Source: Juglans regia (lineage: Eukaryota > Streptophyta > Magnoliopsida > Fagales > Juglandaceae). From it: a DNA stretch of 64,000 bases. The notes beneath the pieces were generated by a model, which saw only the letters and a list, made by a program, of their open reading frames with translations, was not told where the DNA came from and did not search any database. This document shows positions 1 to 12,873 of this stretch, one piece after another. Positions within the stretch are counted from its first letter, which is position 1; each line of letters opens with the position of its first letter. The position numbers and the translations under genes are program-made. The stretch lies in contig NC_049911.1 in assembly GCF_001411555.2 (NCBI RefSeq), positions 2,232,001 through 2,296,000 of the forward strand. Direction: 5' to 3'.

Positions 1-742
1 TCTTTTGAAAATGAGAGGGAAAAGAATATATATAGCAGATCATGATAGTTGAGAAGTGGTCCCAAGAGCATGTTGTACACAGAAATCCTAGCTAGGCTGC
101 TGCATGCATGTCGAAACCCTAACTCTTACAAAATTTAAATCTTATTAGTAGCACTTTACAGCCAACTTTTTATGGGAAAATTACCCTAATCCATTTGCTG
201 AGAGTAAAATATATATAAGCATGCCAGAGAACTTGTATATATCATGTTCACGACAAATCATGTTATGTAAAGCCACGTGATGATTGTGGTCCCTGCTTCT
301 AGGGTTACCAAAATCCGAAACCTAGTATATATATATATATATAGTCAATGATCTTTAGCTACATGATATTATATATATATATTTGCTGTAAACATTTGTA
401 AGGATCAATTAAAGTTTACTTCGAGGTTAGTTAAAGATGGATCATGCTGATCATCAGAATTACTAATATTATTGTGATCTTAGATGTTTGAATATCAGCT
501 GAAAACTTTCACTTTTCATGATTCTCTTTTCCCTTCTGAAATTGGTCTTGAAGAATGCTCACACACACACAGACACATATAATATTTATGGGAATGAAGA
601 AGTAATTGCACGTACGTACATACAGAGAGTTTAGTTTTGGTTCTTGACCTCTTTTGTGATCAACTGCGCAGATCAGCGCTTGGATTAATTGGCATTATAA
701 TCTTCATTAATGAAGATTTGAGTATTGGTTTCGATGTTCGGG

Positions 743-779
<37 letters not shown>

Positions 780-2036
780 TACAAAATATATAGAATGACA
801 AGAATAGGGAGAGCGGCCAATTGTACATGATGAGTACTACTATTACACTCATGATCTGCATGCTGATGTTTAATTCAATGCAGATATTAATTGTATGTCA
901 GTGATTATAATTATTATTATTATATATATGGTTATTAATTTCACGGACACAGCCTAATTAAATTTCTTGATCTTTGTCGATAATTGATCTGCAGGAATAT
1001 TATTGATCAAAGTTACGTACGGAAATTAGAAGTTAAAAATCATGTATAATCGACCTGCAGTACTAGTAATGTATATAAGTACGTAATATGATTTAAAAAT
1101 TTCAAGTACTCTTATATATACATGAGCGCCTGCAGCTTGGTGCCAAATTATATATGTTCGTCGTAATATCTCATTTACCTGCATACTGTTCTTCATGATA
1201 ATTTAATGATCGGCCTTAAGTGCTCTAAATGAAAAATTTTCGAGAATTAGTTCCCCATCAAATAATGTAATTAAGATTCCTCTTTAATTTTATGCTATGC
1301 TATGCTATCATGAACTTAACTAATAATTAAGCCAACTTTTTTGTCTCATCAAGTACTCAGAAGCTGGTGTAGTACTGATCCTTTAGAAATTGTCTTCATT
1401 AATTTACTGCATGCCCTGTAAACTATATATGCTAGCTCGAGCACATATGCATTCAATGACCGAACACATGAACAACAACAACAACAACAAAAAGTGTATA
1501 TATATGTGCGCGCGCGCGCGCGCATTCAAAATCAAGAACTGGTTAGAACTATATATAATATATATGCGGTCAGAAAATTAGGATGATGATCTGCATCTCA
1601 TGCATGTATACTCCGCAATGAGCAAGCTAGCAGAACTATATATATATAGATATTGATGATGACCAGCTTCTACAGATGTTCTAATTAAATTACCATGATC
1701 TTAACATTAAGATCTGCCATATATGAACTGAAAATTAAAGTCCAAGAAAAACTACATATATTATTGTTGACCACGGCCTTCTACGGAAGTTCGATCCCCT
1801 CCTTTACCAAAACAAAAAAGGAACGAAATATGGAAGAGGAAACATTTAAGTGGCAGCAGAAACATTGATGCAAATTTACCTCAGACTACGTACCCAAGTA
1901 TAACTATATTATATGAAGTATGTATTGAAGAAAGATACAAATGATCTTTCACATTTTGGCTTCAACCTCTCATGCCTCCATTACTGATATATCATAATAT
2001 TCATCACCATCATAGAGCAGTAGATCAAACATTAGT
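1..2036. other. gene-free left flank
   Basis: No ORF here resembles a known protein. The stretch is AT-rich, with several short (AT)n tracts (for example around 322-343 and 746-774), a (CAA)n tract near 1470-1490 and an alternating TG/CG run at 1505-1523. It lies downstream of the 3' end of the minus-strand NF-YB gene, so part of it may be that gene's 3' UTR. Confidence 0.6.
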
Positions 2037-2504
2037 TCAAGTCGAAGCAGCTTCTGCTTGAGAGTGGTCACCCTTCTCATCAATAGCTCTAAACTCTAAT
2101 GGAGCATGAGGATCTTCATGAGTTTGCTTACCAAGTTGGTCATTTCTATAATTTGATTCTTCAAGCTGCTTGTCTTGAGAACTGTTAATTCCTTTGTTTT
2201 GGTTAGCTTTCTGCCTTTCAGCCTCCCTATATTTATATAAGTACCGTACAATGGCCTCAGCGTAGTTATCAAACCCTAGAGTACTCAGAGCCCAACAGAT
2301 GTCATCCCCATTGACAGTCTTGCGATTCTCCTTGTGACACTTGTCAGATGCCTCAGCAGTAACAAAACTTATGAATTCTGTTGCACATTCTTGCATGGTT
2401 TGTTTGCCCTCCTTGGAAATCTTCGTTGTTGCGGGAAGGATCTGCTTCATGATCCGACCCACGTTTGCAATTGGCAGCAACCTCTCTTGCTGATCATCAT
2501 CCAT
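2037..2504 (-). CDS. NF-YB4: NF-Y transcription factor subunit B (NF-YB4/5-like)
   Basis: Histone-fold subunit of the trimeric CCAAT-binding factor NF-Y; it pairs with NF-YC and then recruits NF-YA in the nucleus. The single-exon ORF gives 155 residues. The histone-fold core spans about residues 8-97, running from [17 protein letters not shown] through [17 protein letters not shown] and [17 protein letters not shown] to YLYKYREAE. The KISKE segment has Lys where LEC1-type NF-YBs carry their characteristic Asp, so this is a non-LEC1 member. The frame stays open 34 codons upstream, but that extension is not conserved in the family; I chose the ATG at 2504, which gives [11 protein letters not shown]. 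The 60-residue tail is polar and Gln/Asn-rich. From memory the closest Arabidopsis members are NF-YB4 and NF-YB5; NF-YB4 is favoured by the tail (GINSSQD-like) and by the neighbouring genes. Family call is firm, the exact orthologue less so. Confidence 0.93.
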   Translation of the reverse strand: MDDDQQERLLPIANVGRIMKQILPATTKISKEGKQTMQECATEFISFVTAEASDKCHKENRKTVNGDDICWALSTLGFDNYAEAIVRYLYKYREAERQKANQNKGINSSQDKQLEESNYRNDQLGKQTHEDPHAPLEFRAIDEKGDHSQAEAAST

Positions 2505-2589
2505 TTCTGAACTTAAAATGATGAAGATCAAACTTGATTTTCTCGAACAAAGGCACGTATGTTGCTCTTCGACGGCCAGCGCGCAGCTC

Positions 2590-2830
2590 AATTTATATAT
2601 ATACATAGATGTTAGTATGCATCCATGTATTATATATATCTATACGTGCACAAAGCATGGTAGTACTTAATTCCATTTTGTATCCCCAAACTACCTGTTT
2701 ACAGTGTGTAATAATATCCTAAACAGAGCCGCTTTGGGACTTCCCGGCCAGTTGTTTTTGGGCAAAAAAAAGCCCTCCAACCAGGTGGGTCCACGTGAGA
2801 AAAATGAGAGTAGCACAATACATTGGTTTG
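2590..2830 (-). promoter_or_regulatory. candidate NF-YB promoter: TATA, G-box, CCAAT box
   Basis: Upstream of the NF-YB start there is a TATA-like run at 2592-2605 (minus strand TATATATAAAT), about 90-100 bp before the ATG. Further up are a palindromic G-box core CACGTG at 2792-2797 and an ATTGG at 2822-2826, which is a CCAAT box on the minus strand. The motifs are visible; their use as promoter elements is inferred. Confidence 0.35.
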
Positions 2831-4374
2831 CAGGTGATTAAATCATTCAATAGCAAAACAGCACCCCCTCCACCTTTTTCCCCACTAAAACTCTTCCCCA
2901 ACCTTCCCCACTGCACAGACCACTCCACGACGATTCACTACCGAAATCGGCCATCTCCACCACCACGATTAGAAATATTTAGCAGCATGAGTACATGGGA
3001 TTTGAAAACATCTGCACATACGAAGCAACTTGAAAGTTCTTGCTCGACTTCCTCATTCTCAGATTTTTAGACGACATTTAATTCTACCTGACCTTTAAAA
3101 TTCTTTCCATGCTCAAGAATCAATTGGACCTTAATGCTGAACATTTTCATCTTTTTCAGCTCCATTCTTTTCTATTCTGTATTTTACAAATTTTCAAGAT
3201 TGTTGGAAAGATGGTGCTCACTTTTCTACACCCATTGATCTAGTTCTGAAATTCGTCAAACCGTAGAAACAGAAATAATTGTATAAAGCGTTAACACCCT
3301 TGCACTTGGGTCTAGGCTTGAAGCACCCATTTTTTAAGAATTTATATTTTGAAAGTCGAACCAACCATATTGCCGCAGGGTTTTGAAATCTTAATTTCGT
3401 TGATTGGATAGGCAAATTGTCAAGGCCAACCATAAGTTCTTGACACTAGCAACTTTTTGTAATTTTTCATGAGCGTTGAAGATTAGCCTCTAGATGCATG
3501 TCATGTCAAAGGAGAAATACAGAGGAATTTGTTTCATTTTAGTCGTGTTCTATGCCGTCGAGCGCGAGCTCCTTCGAGAGGCAGTTGTCGTGTTCTTTGC
3601 CATCGAAAATGAGTGGGGTGTCGTCGAGTTGAGTAATGCTAGAGAGAAGTTATTGTAGCAGTGTACATTTTGTACTCATTATATGACTGTTTTTAATTCT
3701 CTACTTCTTTTTTTTAGACTTGTGAGATATGTGGTTTATATGATGCCACATCATATATGCAAAATGATTACTCCCAACAGTAGCTTCTATCTATATTTAT
3801 TCTGTCGAGTTTGGGTTAGGATGGAGTGGGGTGAGGATAAATTTGGGTTCGAATAGGAAGAAAGCAAGAGATGGGTTGCTGTTCGGATGTAGGTAAATAC
3901 ATGGTAATGGCTATAAAAATGCTTAAGTGGCAAGCTTCTATTGGAGGGTTGGTTTTCTTCTAACAATAGAGGGGCTGATCTCCAGGTTTTCTCTATCCTA
4001 AAATATAAAAAGTTGTGATGTGAATCCTAAACAATTAGTAGGTACTTCCACTAATCAAAGTTTTGAATTTTGTACCATACATGTCACTACCGCCAAAATA
4101 TACTATTTCTGTGGTAGCCGATATAGAGAATGATATAATTTTTAATCGATCAGAATTTCGATCGTTTCGGTCTGTACCGATCGATATTTTAATCATTACT
4201 TTTTTTTTTTTCATTTTTTCAAACTGTAAGTTTATTTTTGACCATTCAATTCAAACCAGACTATTTATAATTTATATATATTTATATATAATTTATTCAT
4301 ATACAAGACTATTAAATTAACTAGTGATTGTAGAAGATCTATATAGTACCTTCGATCTAATTGCCAGAGATTAA

Positions 4375-4574
4375 GGCTTCGTTTGGATGACAAACATCTC
4401 TCAATTCATCTCAACTCATCATTACAATTTTTTCAAATCCTAACATAAAATATAATAAACAATTCAACTTTTTCAAATCTTAAAATAATAATAATATTAA
4501 AAAATAATATTTTAATAATATTTTATCATCTCAACTCAACTCAACTCAACTCACTTCAACATTCAAACGCAACC
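4375..4574. repeat. Tourist-like MITE (PIF/Harbinger type) with TAA duplication
   Basis: About 200 bp with imperfect terminal inverted repeats: GGCTTCGTTTGGATG on the left against GGTTGCGTTTGAATG (reverse complement of the right end). It is flanked on both sides by TAA (4372-4374 and 4575-4577), the 3-bp duplication typical of PIF/Harbinger MITEs. The interior is AT-rich with repeated CTCAACTCAACT-like motifs. Related copies lie at about 10358, 11178, 12874, 31708, 33327 and 37168. Confidence 0.75.
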
Positions 4575-5953
4575 TAACTAAGCCATATCTGAATTTTGAA
4601 TTCACCAAAAGTACCCTAGAAAACCGTACCCATGATTTATAGTACGTACGAATATAATAATGGTCCCCTCCCACCTCCCCCCACCCCAGTAAGACGGGCC
4701 TTATAATCTCATGTAAATCTAGTTAATGGTATTAATTAGTATATATATTAATGTCAATATGTAGTAATTTAACACTATTCAAATGAGTGGACGACATTAA
4801 TTGTGCACGTTCAAAGTTTTGTTTGGTTCCAACCGATCAAGCATTACCTAAAAATAAATTATTATAATAGATTTTTTCTAATTAATTATGTTCGATCGTG
4901 CTTTAGGTTCATGATATATCATTTTAATTACATGATCGATCATCATCTGCAAATCTTTGTGTTAAATTATAGCATACATGATTTTTTAAAGCAGGTTTCA
5001 AGCATCATCTCCATATAAAAGGATCCTGATAGATGCAAGATTCTTGAAGTCTTTCCAGGATATATAAAATATTTTGAGATGTATAATTTATTTTGGTGTC
5101 TCCTCTCTTTCATTGCATGCCCATTTGTTCAACTTCAATTTACTGAGATTCCCTTCACTTCCTTTTATACGATTGCACAGATGGCTGGCTGGCATGTATT
5201 CTTTTCCATCTCTCCGATTAATTGCTTTGTTTGCATTTAAAATTAATCTCAACTCATATCTAAATCCAAATCACTGAACAAGTAAGATCATATAAATTTA
5301 CAGCTTGAAAGTTGAAACGTACAATGTAAAGACATCAAATTTATACTTACAAATACACTACTGCATATTTATATATATCACACCAACCCAGGATGGTTCC
5401 AACCGCAAGTACTGTACCTGCTTTTGTTTCTTGGGTAAAAAGCAACCTAATTAATCAGGCACCATGAGAATCTGTTTGTGATGAACTTTTTGGATCTTAT
5501 TCCGGGATGGCAGGAAGTGATGATCATGGGCATGCTTAATACTTTTTTCTGCTAAGTTTGAGCATGCTCACAGGGAAACCAATTCTATTACAGACACTTT
5601 TTTTTTAACAAAAGGATGGGAGCAAGATCAGGTTCTTCAAAGATCTGCATGTTATGGTGGAATTGGAGTCTACCTTCTCTGGTAAAGGGTCACTTGAAAC
5701 TTAATTTGGAGTAGGCAAGCTGTGCACATTTGATGCAAATCAAGAAAAGTTTTCATAAAGTTTTTTGGTTTTGTTGATACTGATCACTGAAATAGTAGTT
5801 GAGTTTAAAAAGAGAATGGTACTCTATATGCATATATACTACCCAAATGGTTTCTTAAAACAATGTGATATTCTTCCCATTCAAGCCCAACCCTGTACAT
5901 GGTGAATAAAGCCCAAGAAGTATGCTATTATGCTATGCAGGCGACATGGTTAC

Positions 5954-6168
5954 TAACCTTCTACTATTTATTTACTATTTTTTTTATATTTGATTTTTAT
6001 TTTTGATTTTACTTAATGGTTAAGAAAGTGATTATTAGTACAATTATATATTTTTTTTAATTTTTTCTTAATGATTAAGAATGTTAAAAAAATACTTAAA
6101 AAAATGATAAAAAAATAAAAAATTTCAAATACACTGCAAGTAGTAAATGAGTAATAAGTAGGTAGTAA
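5954..6168. repeat. AT-rich MITE with inverted ends
   Basis: The ends mirror each other: CTACTATTTATTTACTATTT on the left and AGTAAATGAGTAATAAGTAG on the right. Two inner copies of TTAATGGTTAAGAA/TTAATGATTAAGAA sit near the middle. There are no coding traces. The family at 21940-22110 looks related. Confidence 0.5.
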
Positions 6169-7175
6169 CTCTATCACTACCCATCCCCTAAATCTACAAA
6201 AACAGATGATATTGCCATTTCCTATTGGTTAAAGCTAAAAAAATATTGGAAGCTCCAAAGGAAATCCTGGGCCTCCTCAGGTAAGCCTTGGTCTCACAAA
6301 GTTGGTATCCATTATATCGGGTAAAATCATAGGACGTCCTTCACTTAAATCATGGCCTATTCAGTTCTTTTTCATGAACATCAAGAAAGATGTACCTCTA
6401 GCTAGGTACCTTGTGAAGCTTGTCATCATGTGACAGAATAGGAATGGCTTGCCAAAAAATGACATACAGATAGACCGGGCCGACATATAGAATGGCACAT
6501 AGAGCTGGTAAGTGAGGAAACATACTTATGGGTTTGAAAATTACATATGATGCATTTGGGCATTCCTAGAGGCTGCAATGTGTAAAGCCGAGACGGCCTC
6601 ACTCGAACGAACAGTCGAGCAGGACGGCATTTGGTTGAATGCAGAAAGTACAAATTCTTTGATGGAAGTCTGTCGCATGGAGATGCATGCCCACTATGCA
6701 TCTGGATATGCTACCAATTCATAGTTCATACATAAAAAAAAAAAATGGGAAAACTGCCTGGAAGAGAGATTTGCATTCTTCACAAGAATGGGATTTCAGC
6801 TTATATTGATGAGAATATGGGACTACTTCTGGTGTGATTCAATGCCCTTTGTAATTGCTACAGCTGTTGCATGTGGAAAGGTGACTCAAGGTTCAAGAAG
6901 ATCAAACGAATCAGCTATCAGCGTAGTGAGGGGACAATTTTTTTTTTTTTTTTTATCTAAGTAGATCTACGTGTCGTCATTTCAATTCCCAGTCAGAATA
7001 AAACAACATTGAATTTTGGCAAACAAAGAGTACTACTGTGGATCACATTTGTGAGATTTTCTTTTTTCTTTTACAGTGTATCAAGTCCACAAACAAGATT
7101 GGGGTTACAAACATGTATTTTAACAACATCAGGTCAATGCATGTTACAAATTAGAAAGCAAGAAACGTAATCTGA

Positions 7176-8588
7176 TTAAATGGCTCTTGGTGGTTTCTCT
7201 AACACTGCAGAGAGATAGACCTCATCCTTTGATTTGGGACCAACAACCCACTTGTGCTTCTTGTATCTGAACTGCAGAAACATGTACATGTAATCATCTA
7301 GATCTTTTCTAGTGCAAAAGAACCTGTCAATCCATAGCAGCCCTCCTGGCCGCAAAACCCGATCCCAATCAAACAGGATGAAATCCATTAACAGCAGGTC
7401 AATCCAGCCATCCATAAATCCAGTTGTATGAATCAAATCCATTGTATTATCGAAGAATGGAAGGCGTTGGTTCAATGTCATATGCAGAGGGATTAAACCT
7501 CTAAGTGCAATCATCTCGTTGAAAGGAGCCCCAAGGTTTAAAGCAGTTGAGACAATCGTGACATTGTGTTCTCTCATCCTTGCAGCAAAGGTCCCTGTAC
7601 CAATACCAAAGTCAAGACCTATCCTCATCTCCCCAGGCTTGATTGCCAAAACATCAGATATCAAAAAATCTACTGGAAGTGAGCTATTAGTCACCCATTT
7701 TAGCTTTTCCTTCTCCATTTCAAAACACCCAACACACTTAGAATAACCCCGCTTGGGGTTCTTGCTCGACAAGCACTCAAAGTTCCTGCACTGGTAATTG
7801 CTCCACCTTACATTTCTGTCATCTGGTAATCTCCATAAAGACTCATTGATTGGATACGGTTTTTGGTAAAGCTTGGAGGCCCGTGTCAAGCACCGTCTTC
7901 TAGGCAAAGGATCACAACCATTGACCATAAGCCTCTGAGCTAAGTTCCAATCATCTTTGCAATAAGAACCAATGTCATAATCCATATACTCTTCCAGTTC
8001 TTTCTTAAATAAGACGCATGCATGCCCAATCGTGTTGTGTATCCTCTCTGACCCATATATGTTAATCTTCCCAAGTTTATTCTCTTTTGGGGTTATGTAC
8101 TTCCTAATCTCCTCAATCACAAAAGTATTAATCAAAGGTTCCTCCTTCATCGTCGAGTTCCTAATCCCTTCAACTTTCGGCAGCCGAATCTGTCTAAGAG
8201 CAATGTGAGCCTTGTAAAGAGGTCCAATAACTTCCTCTTCCAAATACTTCTTATACTCAAATCTAGTGATATTATTTCTAAACAAGTCCGCTTTGTTTCT
8301 CTCCATTTGTTTTACTTTCAACTCGAGCTTTTCTTGCAAGCTTTCCATCCTATTCAGTACTTCACCGACTCGATCAGACAATGCTTTTATGTCAAAACCA
8401 TCATCATAATCATCCTTCATGCCAGAAAATTTCCGGCACATATCTTCATAGGGTGAGAAAAATCCGGCTGAGTAGAACCTAATGAGACTCGATATGCTTA
8501 CAATTATAACAAGCCCTCCCAGTACAATCTGAAGCCAGCCCATTATTCTGGCTAACCTAAATTTTGGAAAGCAGCATAACTTTCCCAT
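7176..8588 (-). CDS. membrane-anchored putative SAM-dependent methyltransferase
   Basis: A 470-residue, single-exon protein. A short cationic N-terminus is followed by a hydrophobic segment at residues 16-38, the signal-anchor layout of plant type II Golgi/endomembrane methyltransferase-like proteins. A Lys/Glu-rich, probably coiled-coil stretch follows at 71-115. The C-terminal half carries a Rossmann-type SAM-binding motif I, GLDFGIGTG at 324-332, and the motif VLRPGGLLWIDRF at 411-423. In between are a Cys-rich segment (CDPLPRRRC, then CVGC at 285-288). I recognise it as the family of Arabidopsis At1g29790, At4g01240 and At3g05390, whose substrate is not established to my knowledge; a cell-wall polysaccharide role would be a guess. 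The ATG at 8588 fits the family N-terminus. On the minus strand a CAG acceptor near 8650 and donors near 9040-9060 hint at a 5' UTR intron. No frameshift or missing motif is seen. Confidence 0.9.
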   Translation of the reverse strand: MGKLCCFPKFRLARIMGWLQIVLGGLVIIVSISSLIRFYSAGFFSPYEDMCRKFSGMKDDYDDGFDIKALSDRVGEVLNRMESLQEKLELKVKQMERNKADLFRNNITRFEYKKYLEEEVIGPLYKAHIALRQIRLPKVEGIRNSTMKEEPLINTFVIEEIRKYITPKENKLGKINIYGSERIHNTIGHACVLFKKELEEYMDYDIGSYCKDDWNLAQRLMVNGCDPLPRRRCLTRASKLYQKPYPINESLWRLPDDRNVRWSNYQCRNFECLSSKNPKRGYSKCVGCFEMEKEKLKWVTNSSLPVDFLISDVLAIKPGEMRIGLDFGIGTGTFAARMREHNVTIVSTALNLGAPFNEMIALRGLIPLHMTLNQRLPFFDNTMDLIHTTGFMDGWIDLLLMDFILFDWDRVLRPGGLLWIDRFFCTRKDLDDYMYMFLQFRYKKHKWVVGPKSKDEVYLSAVLEKPPRAI

Positions 8589-10357
8589 TTTTAATAATGC
8601 ACAATGCGAGGCAGTTTTCCTCTCACCAAATGCTAATGTTGCCCTTTCTCTGTTCAGATTTTCGACCTAATCAAAAGCCAATATTCATGCATCATTAATG
8701 TTCCTAAATTTAACAATCAAAATATACAGCATACAATCATGCTCTGTTTGTTCCCCCAAGAAATTAAGGGGAAGTATAAGATCTTTTTTTTTTTTTTTTA
8801 GATCTTAGACAATATATCATTCTTGACCCCTGAAAGGAAAACTCATTCAACTGAGATTAATACAGTATTTGACTTTGCTGCATAAGGCATAAGGTTCAAA
8901 CTTTTACTTTCTTTTTGTTTGTTCCCATCAATCAAAGAAAAGGCAAAGACAAGAACAAAGAAAACGAAGTTGAATTTAAACTACATCACAAAGGTTAAAA
9001 CAAAGCCAACGTTCATAATCAAATATCAAACATACCCAGACAACGATCTGCAGAAACACGCATCAAATGAAGCTGAATCACTCTTTCTCTGCATCTTCAA
9101 CCGATAAAGCTAGCTCACCGCTTTTCTTAACAAGTATGAACAAAAGGCCCCTTCTATTACTCGAAAGTTCAAAAGCAGTCCGACCTTTCATCCCCATAAG
9201 GCGTCAAATACTCTCGAGAATTTCCCTCACTATTCTTTCATATATACTCTAATCCTTTTTCTTATTAGAAACCCTTTTGACTGAAAATTTAAAAAATAAT
9301 AATAATAATAAGAATTCTTTTTTAAAAATAAATAATAAAAAAAAAACTTCATAAAGATTCCACATTCACCACGATACAGATCTAAATCTAGAGCTGGAAA
9401 ATATTTACAAAAAATTTTGTTGGGTTTAATTTAATTGAATAAACAGGTTGCTTATTGGTGAAGTCATGAAGAGGGATTAAAAAAATGCACGAATCTCGTT
9501 CCGATCAATTATAAATTATATACTAGTGAATTCAGAAATCTAATATAGTTCAATTTAATATATTATGAATGAGCGTTGACCGTTGGAGTGAACGCAATTT
9601 GGACGCAGTCGGCAAGGGATCACGAGCTCCAATTCTTCCCACCCTTAAAGACTATTCCACTTTCGACAGTAAACAAAGCTTGTTTTCTCATCACCATCCT
9701 CTCCTCTTCACGTCCACTTGAACTTGTATCTTTTTCTTATGGAGTTTCACCAAATTATTCATTTCAACTTTCAATAGTTAAGATTTAATTGACTCAATAC
9801 AATGAAATATCTTGGCAACTCTATAAAGTTTTATTATAATCTACTAAAATAATTCAAAGGATCAAACTAGTCAACGGCCTTACAATTCTGACGATATTTA
9901 TCCGTATACCTTATGAATAAATAGGAAAGAATATATTAGGAACAAAGGCATGTGGAAACTCTACAATATTATTTGGGATAGTAAAATGAATTGATTTACG
10001 ATCAACATAGGTATTTGGATGCGTAATAGAATCACATGCTTTTGAAATGTAGACTCTTTTTGGTATCTTTGAAACCCCAGAAAAAAGAAAAGGAAAGAAA
10101 AAAAAAAAAAGCAATATTGAGTCAAGAACGTTACAGTGTTAAGGTAAAGTGACAACCTTTTTCGTCGGTAAATTCTAAAGACAATGGTATTTATGATAGA
10201 AGAATACGATGATCATAAATCCAAACACCTTGGCACTTACAAAAGCAAACCCAAGAGTTGGAAACGAATTAAAAACTTCTGAAAATCCTTAAAAAAAATC
10301 AAAACAGAGGACTTGGTACTTGGTGCCACTTATAAACCTTGATAGAATTCAAATCAC

Positions 10358-10733
10358 GTCGCGTTTAGATATTGAGATGAATTGAGTTGAAATGTAAATA
10401 ATAATATTTTATAAGTTTCATTGAGATGAGTTTAACTAAGTTTACATACAATCTCTAAATGGAGACTGTTCATGCAAGTCCATATAGTTATGTTTAAAAA
10501 ATAATTAAAATTATAATAATATTATTTTTAAAATAATTTTTATTTTATTTTATTTCTATTCATCAATGAGACTGTAAATACAGTCTCCTACTCAAGATTG
10601 TAAAATTAATTTTTTAAATTAAAATATATGAAGTAAGTTGAGATGTGTTTAATTTTTTTTATAAAAAATTAAAAAAATAGTGAGTCATCTTGAATGATTA
10701 ATTTGAGATGAGTTGAGTTGGGTCTAACAACCA
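10358..10733. repeat. Tourist-like MITE split by a second MITE
   Basis: The outer element has ends GCGTTTAGATATTGAGATG on the left and GAGTTGGGTCTAACAACC on the right, matching the gagatgag-type MITE family. Its middle is replaced by an unrelated element at 10449-10600 with strong inverted ends (ACAATCT...GAGACTG at both termini, reading inward), flanked by TA dinucleotides, as for Tc1/mariner-type MITEs. Confidence 0.6.
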
Positions 10734-11177
10734 AGGACAGCTAAGTGTGATACTTTTCCCTAACATGCAAGAGAGGACTTTTAGCATACAACCATTTTTA
10801 TTTTTAGTTTGAAATATAGTTTTCAAAGTCTTTGTTTTCAATCACTTGACAGATAGGGCAGGTCAAGGACCCTGTTTTCGGCCTCTTCAGAGGCAATGAA
10901 AGGCCTTTATTCATTCCAGAGTTTATTCAAGGAATCAGCCAATAGATTTAAGAAAAGAAAAGGTAGAAAAAATCTTCTAAAAAAGATAAAAAGAAGGATA
11001 AGCTCAAGTTGAAAAGTAATGTATGATGATTTCATAAATTGAAGTCAGCCTAACATGATAGTTTCAAGCTTTCGAAGAGGTAATTAGGGGCCTTCTCCAC
11101 TTCTAATTTATGCTGCTGTCAAAAGTTTCATGCAAGTTTGGCTTTATTTGAAGTACTTTGCACAATGCTGTTTACTA

Positions 11178-11358
11178 TGGTTCGTTTGGTTCCTTAACTC
11201 ATCTCAATTTATCATTATAACTTTTTTAAATTTCAATACAAAATATAATAAACAATTTAATTTTTTCAAATCCTAAAATAATAATAATATTAAAATATAA
11301 TATTCTAACAATATTTTATCATCTCAACTCAATTCACTTCAACATCTAAACACAACCT
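11178..11358. repeat. Tourist-like MITE copy
   Basis: Same family as 4375-4574. The left end is GGTTCGTTTGG and the right end TCTAAACACAACC. The internal blocks CTTTTTTAAATTTCAATAC, AAATATAATAAACAATTT and TATTTTATCATCTCAACTC are collinear with the first copy. Confidence 0.7.
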
Positions 11359-12175
11359 TGTATTCAGTATTCACTCTCTTTTTCTTTCGAGACTTATTAG
11401 GTGCAAGCAGTTTAGCATACTAAATTGCTTACTAATACTGACATAATTTTTTATTGAAAAGAAAAATAAAAGAAGAAAAATTTTTAGAAAAAAAGAAAAT
11501 CTTTTATCTCAAGAAAATCATTCCCATCTCAATTATCACTATTTCATTAAATGAATGCCTTACATGTCAGTATTGATGTCCGGTTTGGTGCACAAACTCG
11601 CTTACAAGAAGACTTTTCCTTTTCTTTTACATTTATTTTAATTTTTTATAAATGGATGCAGAAAATTCTTCAAGAGTGGATATAGCAGCTCCTACATGGA
11701 TTTTCCATATGCTATCTTTGTGGTGCATGGTGCTTGATTTTCTGGGTTTCTGGGTCTGAATCCGTGGATGCAAGTCATTCCATTTATGGCTGACTCGTAT
11801 TTTATTTACAATAAAATTTAATTTTAAACTTATTCTATATATCACCACCTCTTAAGAACATACACCAAATCATCCACTTTCAAAACTCTTTTTTTCTATT
11901 CTTGGACAAATATAAGAATAATATTGAAGATCAAAATGATTTTTATCACTATGTATTCAGGATTACGAAAGGTGAAAAGATAAAAAGATGAGAATGCTTC
12001 TACTTCTAGTTTATTTGTTGAATGCCGTCCAATTTCTGTGTGCCTGCGTGTGCAAATTAGAGATCCTTATCTCTCCTTAAATATCTGTTTTAACTCCAAA
12101 CCTAATAGCAAGATATCCTTTTGATTAACGTTTTTCTTAGATAAATACAGTACTATGTGCAGTTTCTTTAGTCAC

Positions 12176-12308
12176 AAAATGATTATATAAAAATAAATCT
12201 ACAAACTGATATGACTTGACGTGGTATATTAAATTATAAAATTATTTTTATTATAAAATAAATCTAATGGATTTCATATCAATTTGTAGATTTATTTCGT
12301 ATAATCTC
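12176..12308. repeat. hairpin-forming MITE
   Basis: Long inverted arms: AAATAAATCTACAAACTG on the left against the reverse complement of AATTTGTAGATTTATTT on the right, separated by an AT-rich loop. The transcript would fold into a near-complete hairpin. No coding content. Confidence 0.6.
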
Positions 12309-12873
12309 TTTATGTCTGTAACAATTCTCTTATATTCCATGACCATACTGCAAGTCTGGTTCTTTGCAAGTTAATGACACCCATATCTCCTTTCTTCCTT
12401 GCTTCATACCAAAGGAGTGAACATAGTTCTACTGTTGATAGCAATTCCTTTTCCAAGATCACAGTATTTTTGGCCTATTGGCAAGCTACTGTTGTCAAGG
12501 AACAGGGCACCTTGAATTGTCATATAATTAAAAACAAAAACAAAACTTTATTGATGGGTGATACAAATTCAATGGTTCAAGCTTAGAAGTCAAAAGTTCT
12601 GCTGTATTTAAATTTTTTTAAAAGAGAAATATTATTTTTCAACTTAAATTTTATTTAAGTGAATTTAAGTAATTAAAAAAAAAAACTGATGTGTCATACT
12701 TTAAGTGGATTTTTTTATTTAAATGGTTAACTTATATAACCATTTAAAATATGCCGCATCAATTAATGTAATTAAAGATAATAAAATAAAAGACGAGCCG
12801 TATTTTTCTTTTTAAAATTAAATACTATAACTGTACATTATTTATGCATTTGACAAGTAACATTGAGACCTCA

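Larger units (their letters stand above)
2831..7175. other. intergenic region with MITEs
   Basis: No protein-coding gene is supported. The 3' UTR of the minus-strand methyltransferase probably takes up the last few hundred bases. Identified repeats are the Tourist-like MITE at 4375-4574 and the hairpin MITE at 5954-6168. A stretch at about 4050-4200 with CCGATCGAT/ATTTCGATCG motifs resembles the one at 27625-27800. The 91-codon ORF at 2795-3070 is Pro/Ser-rich low complexity without recognisable homology. Confidence 0.5.

Noticed and set aside
2795..3070. 91-codon plus-strand ORF upstream of NF-YB
   Set aside because: Pro/Ser/Thr low complexity, no recognisable family, and it overlaps the likely NF-YB promoter.
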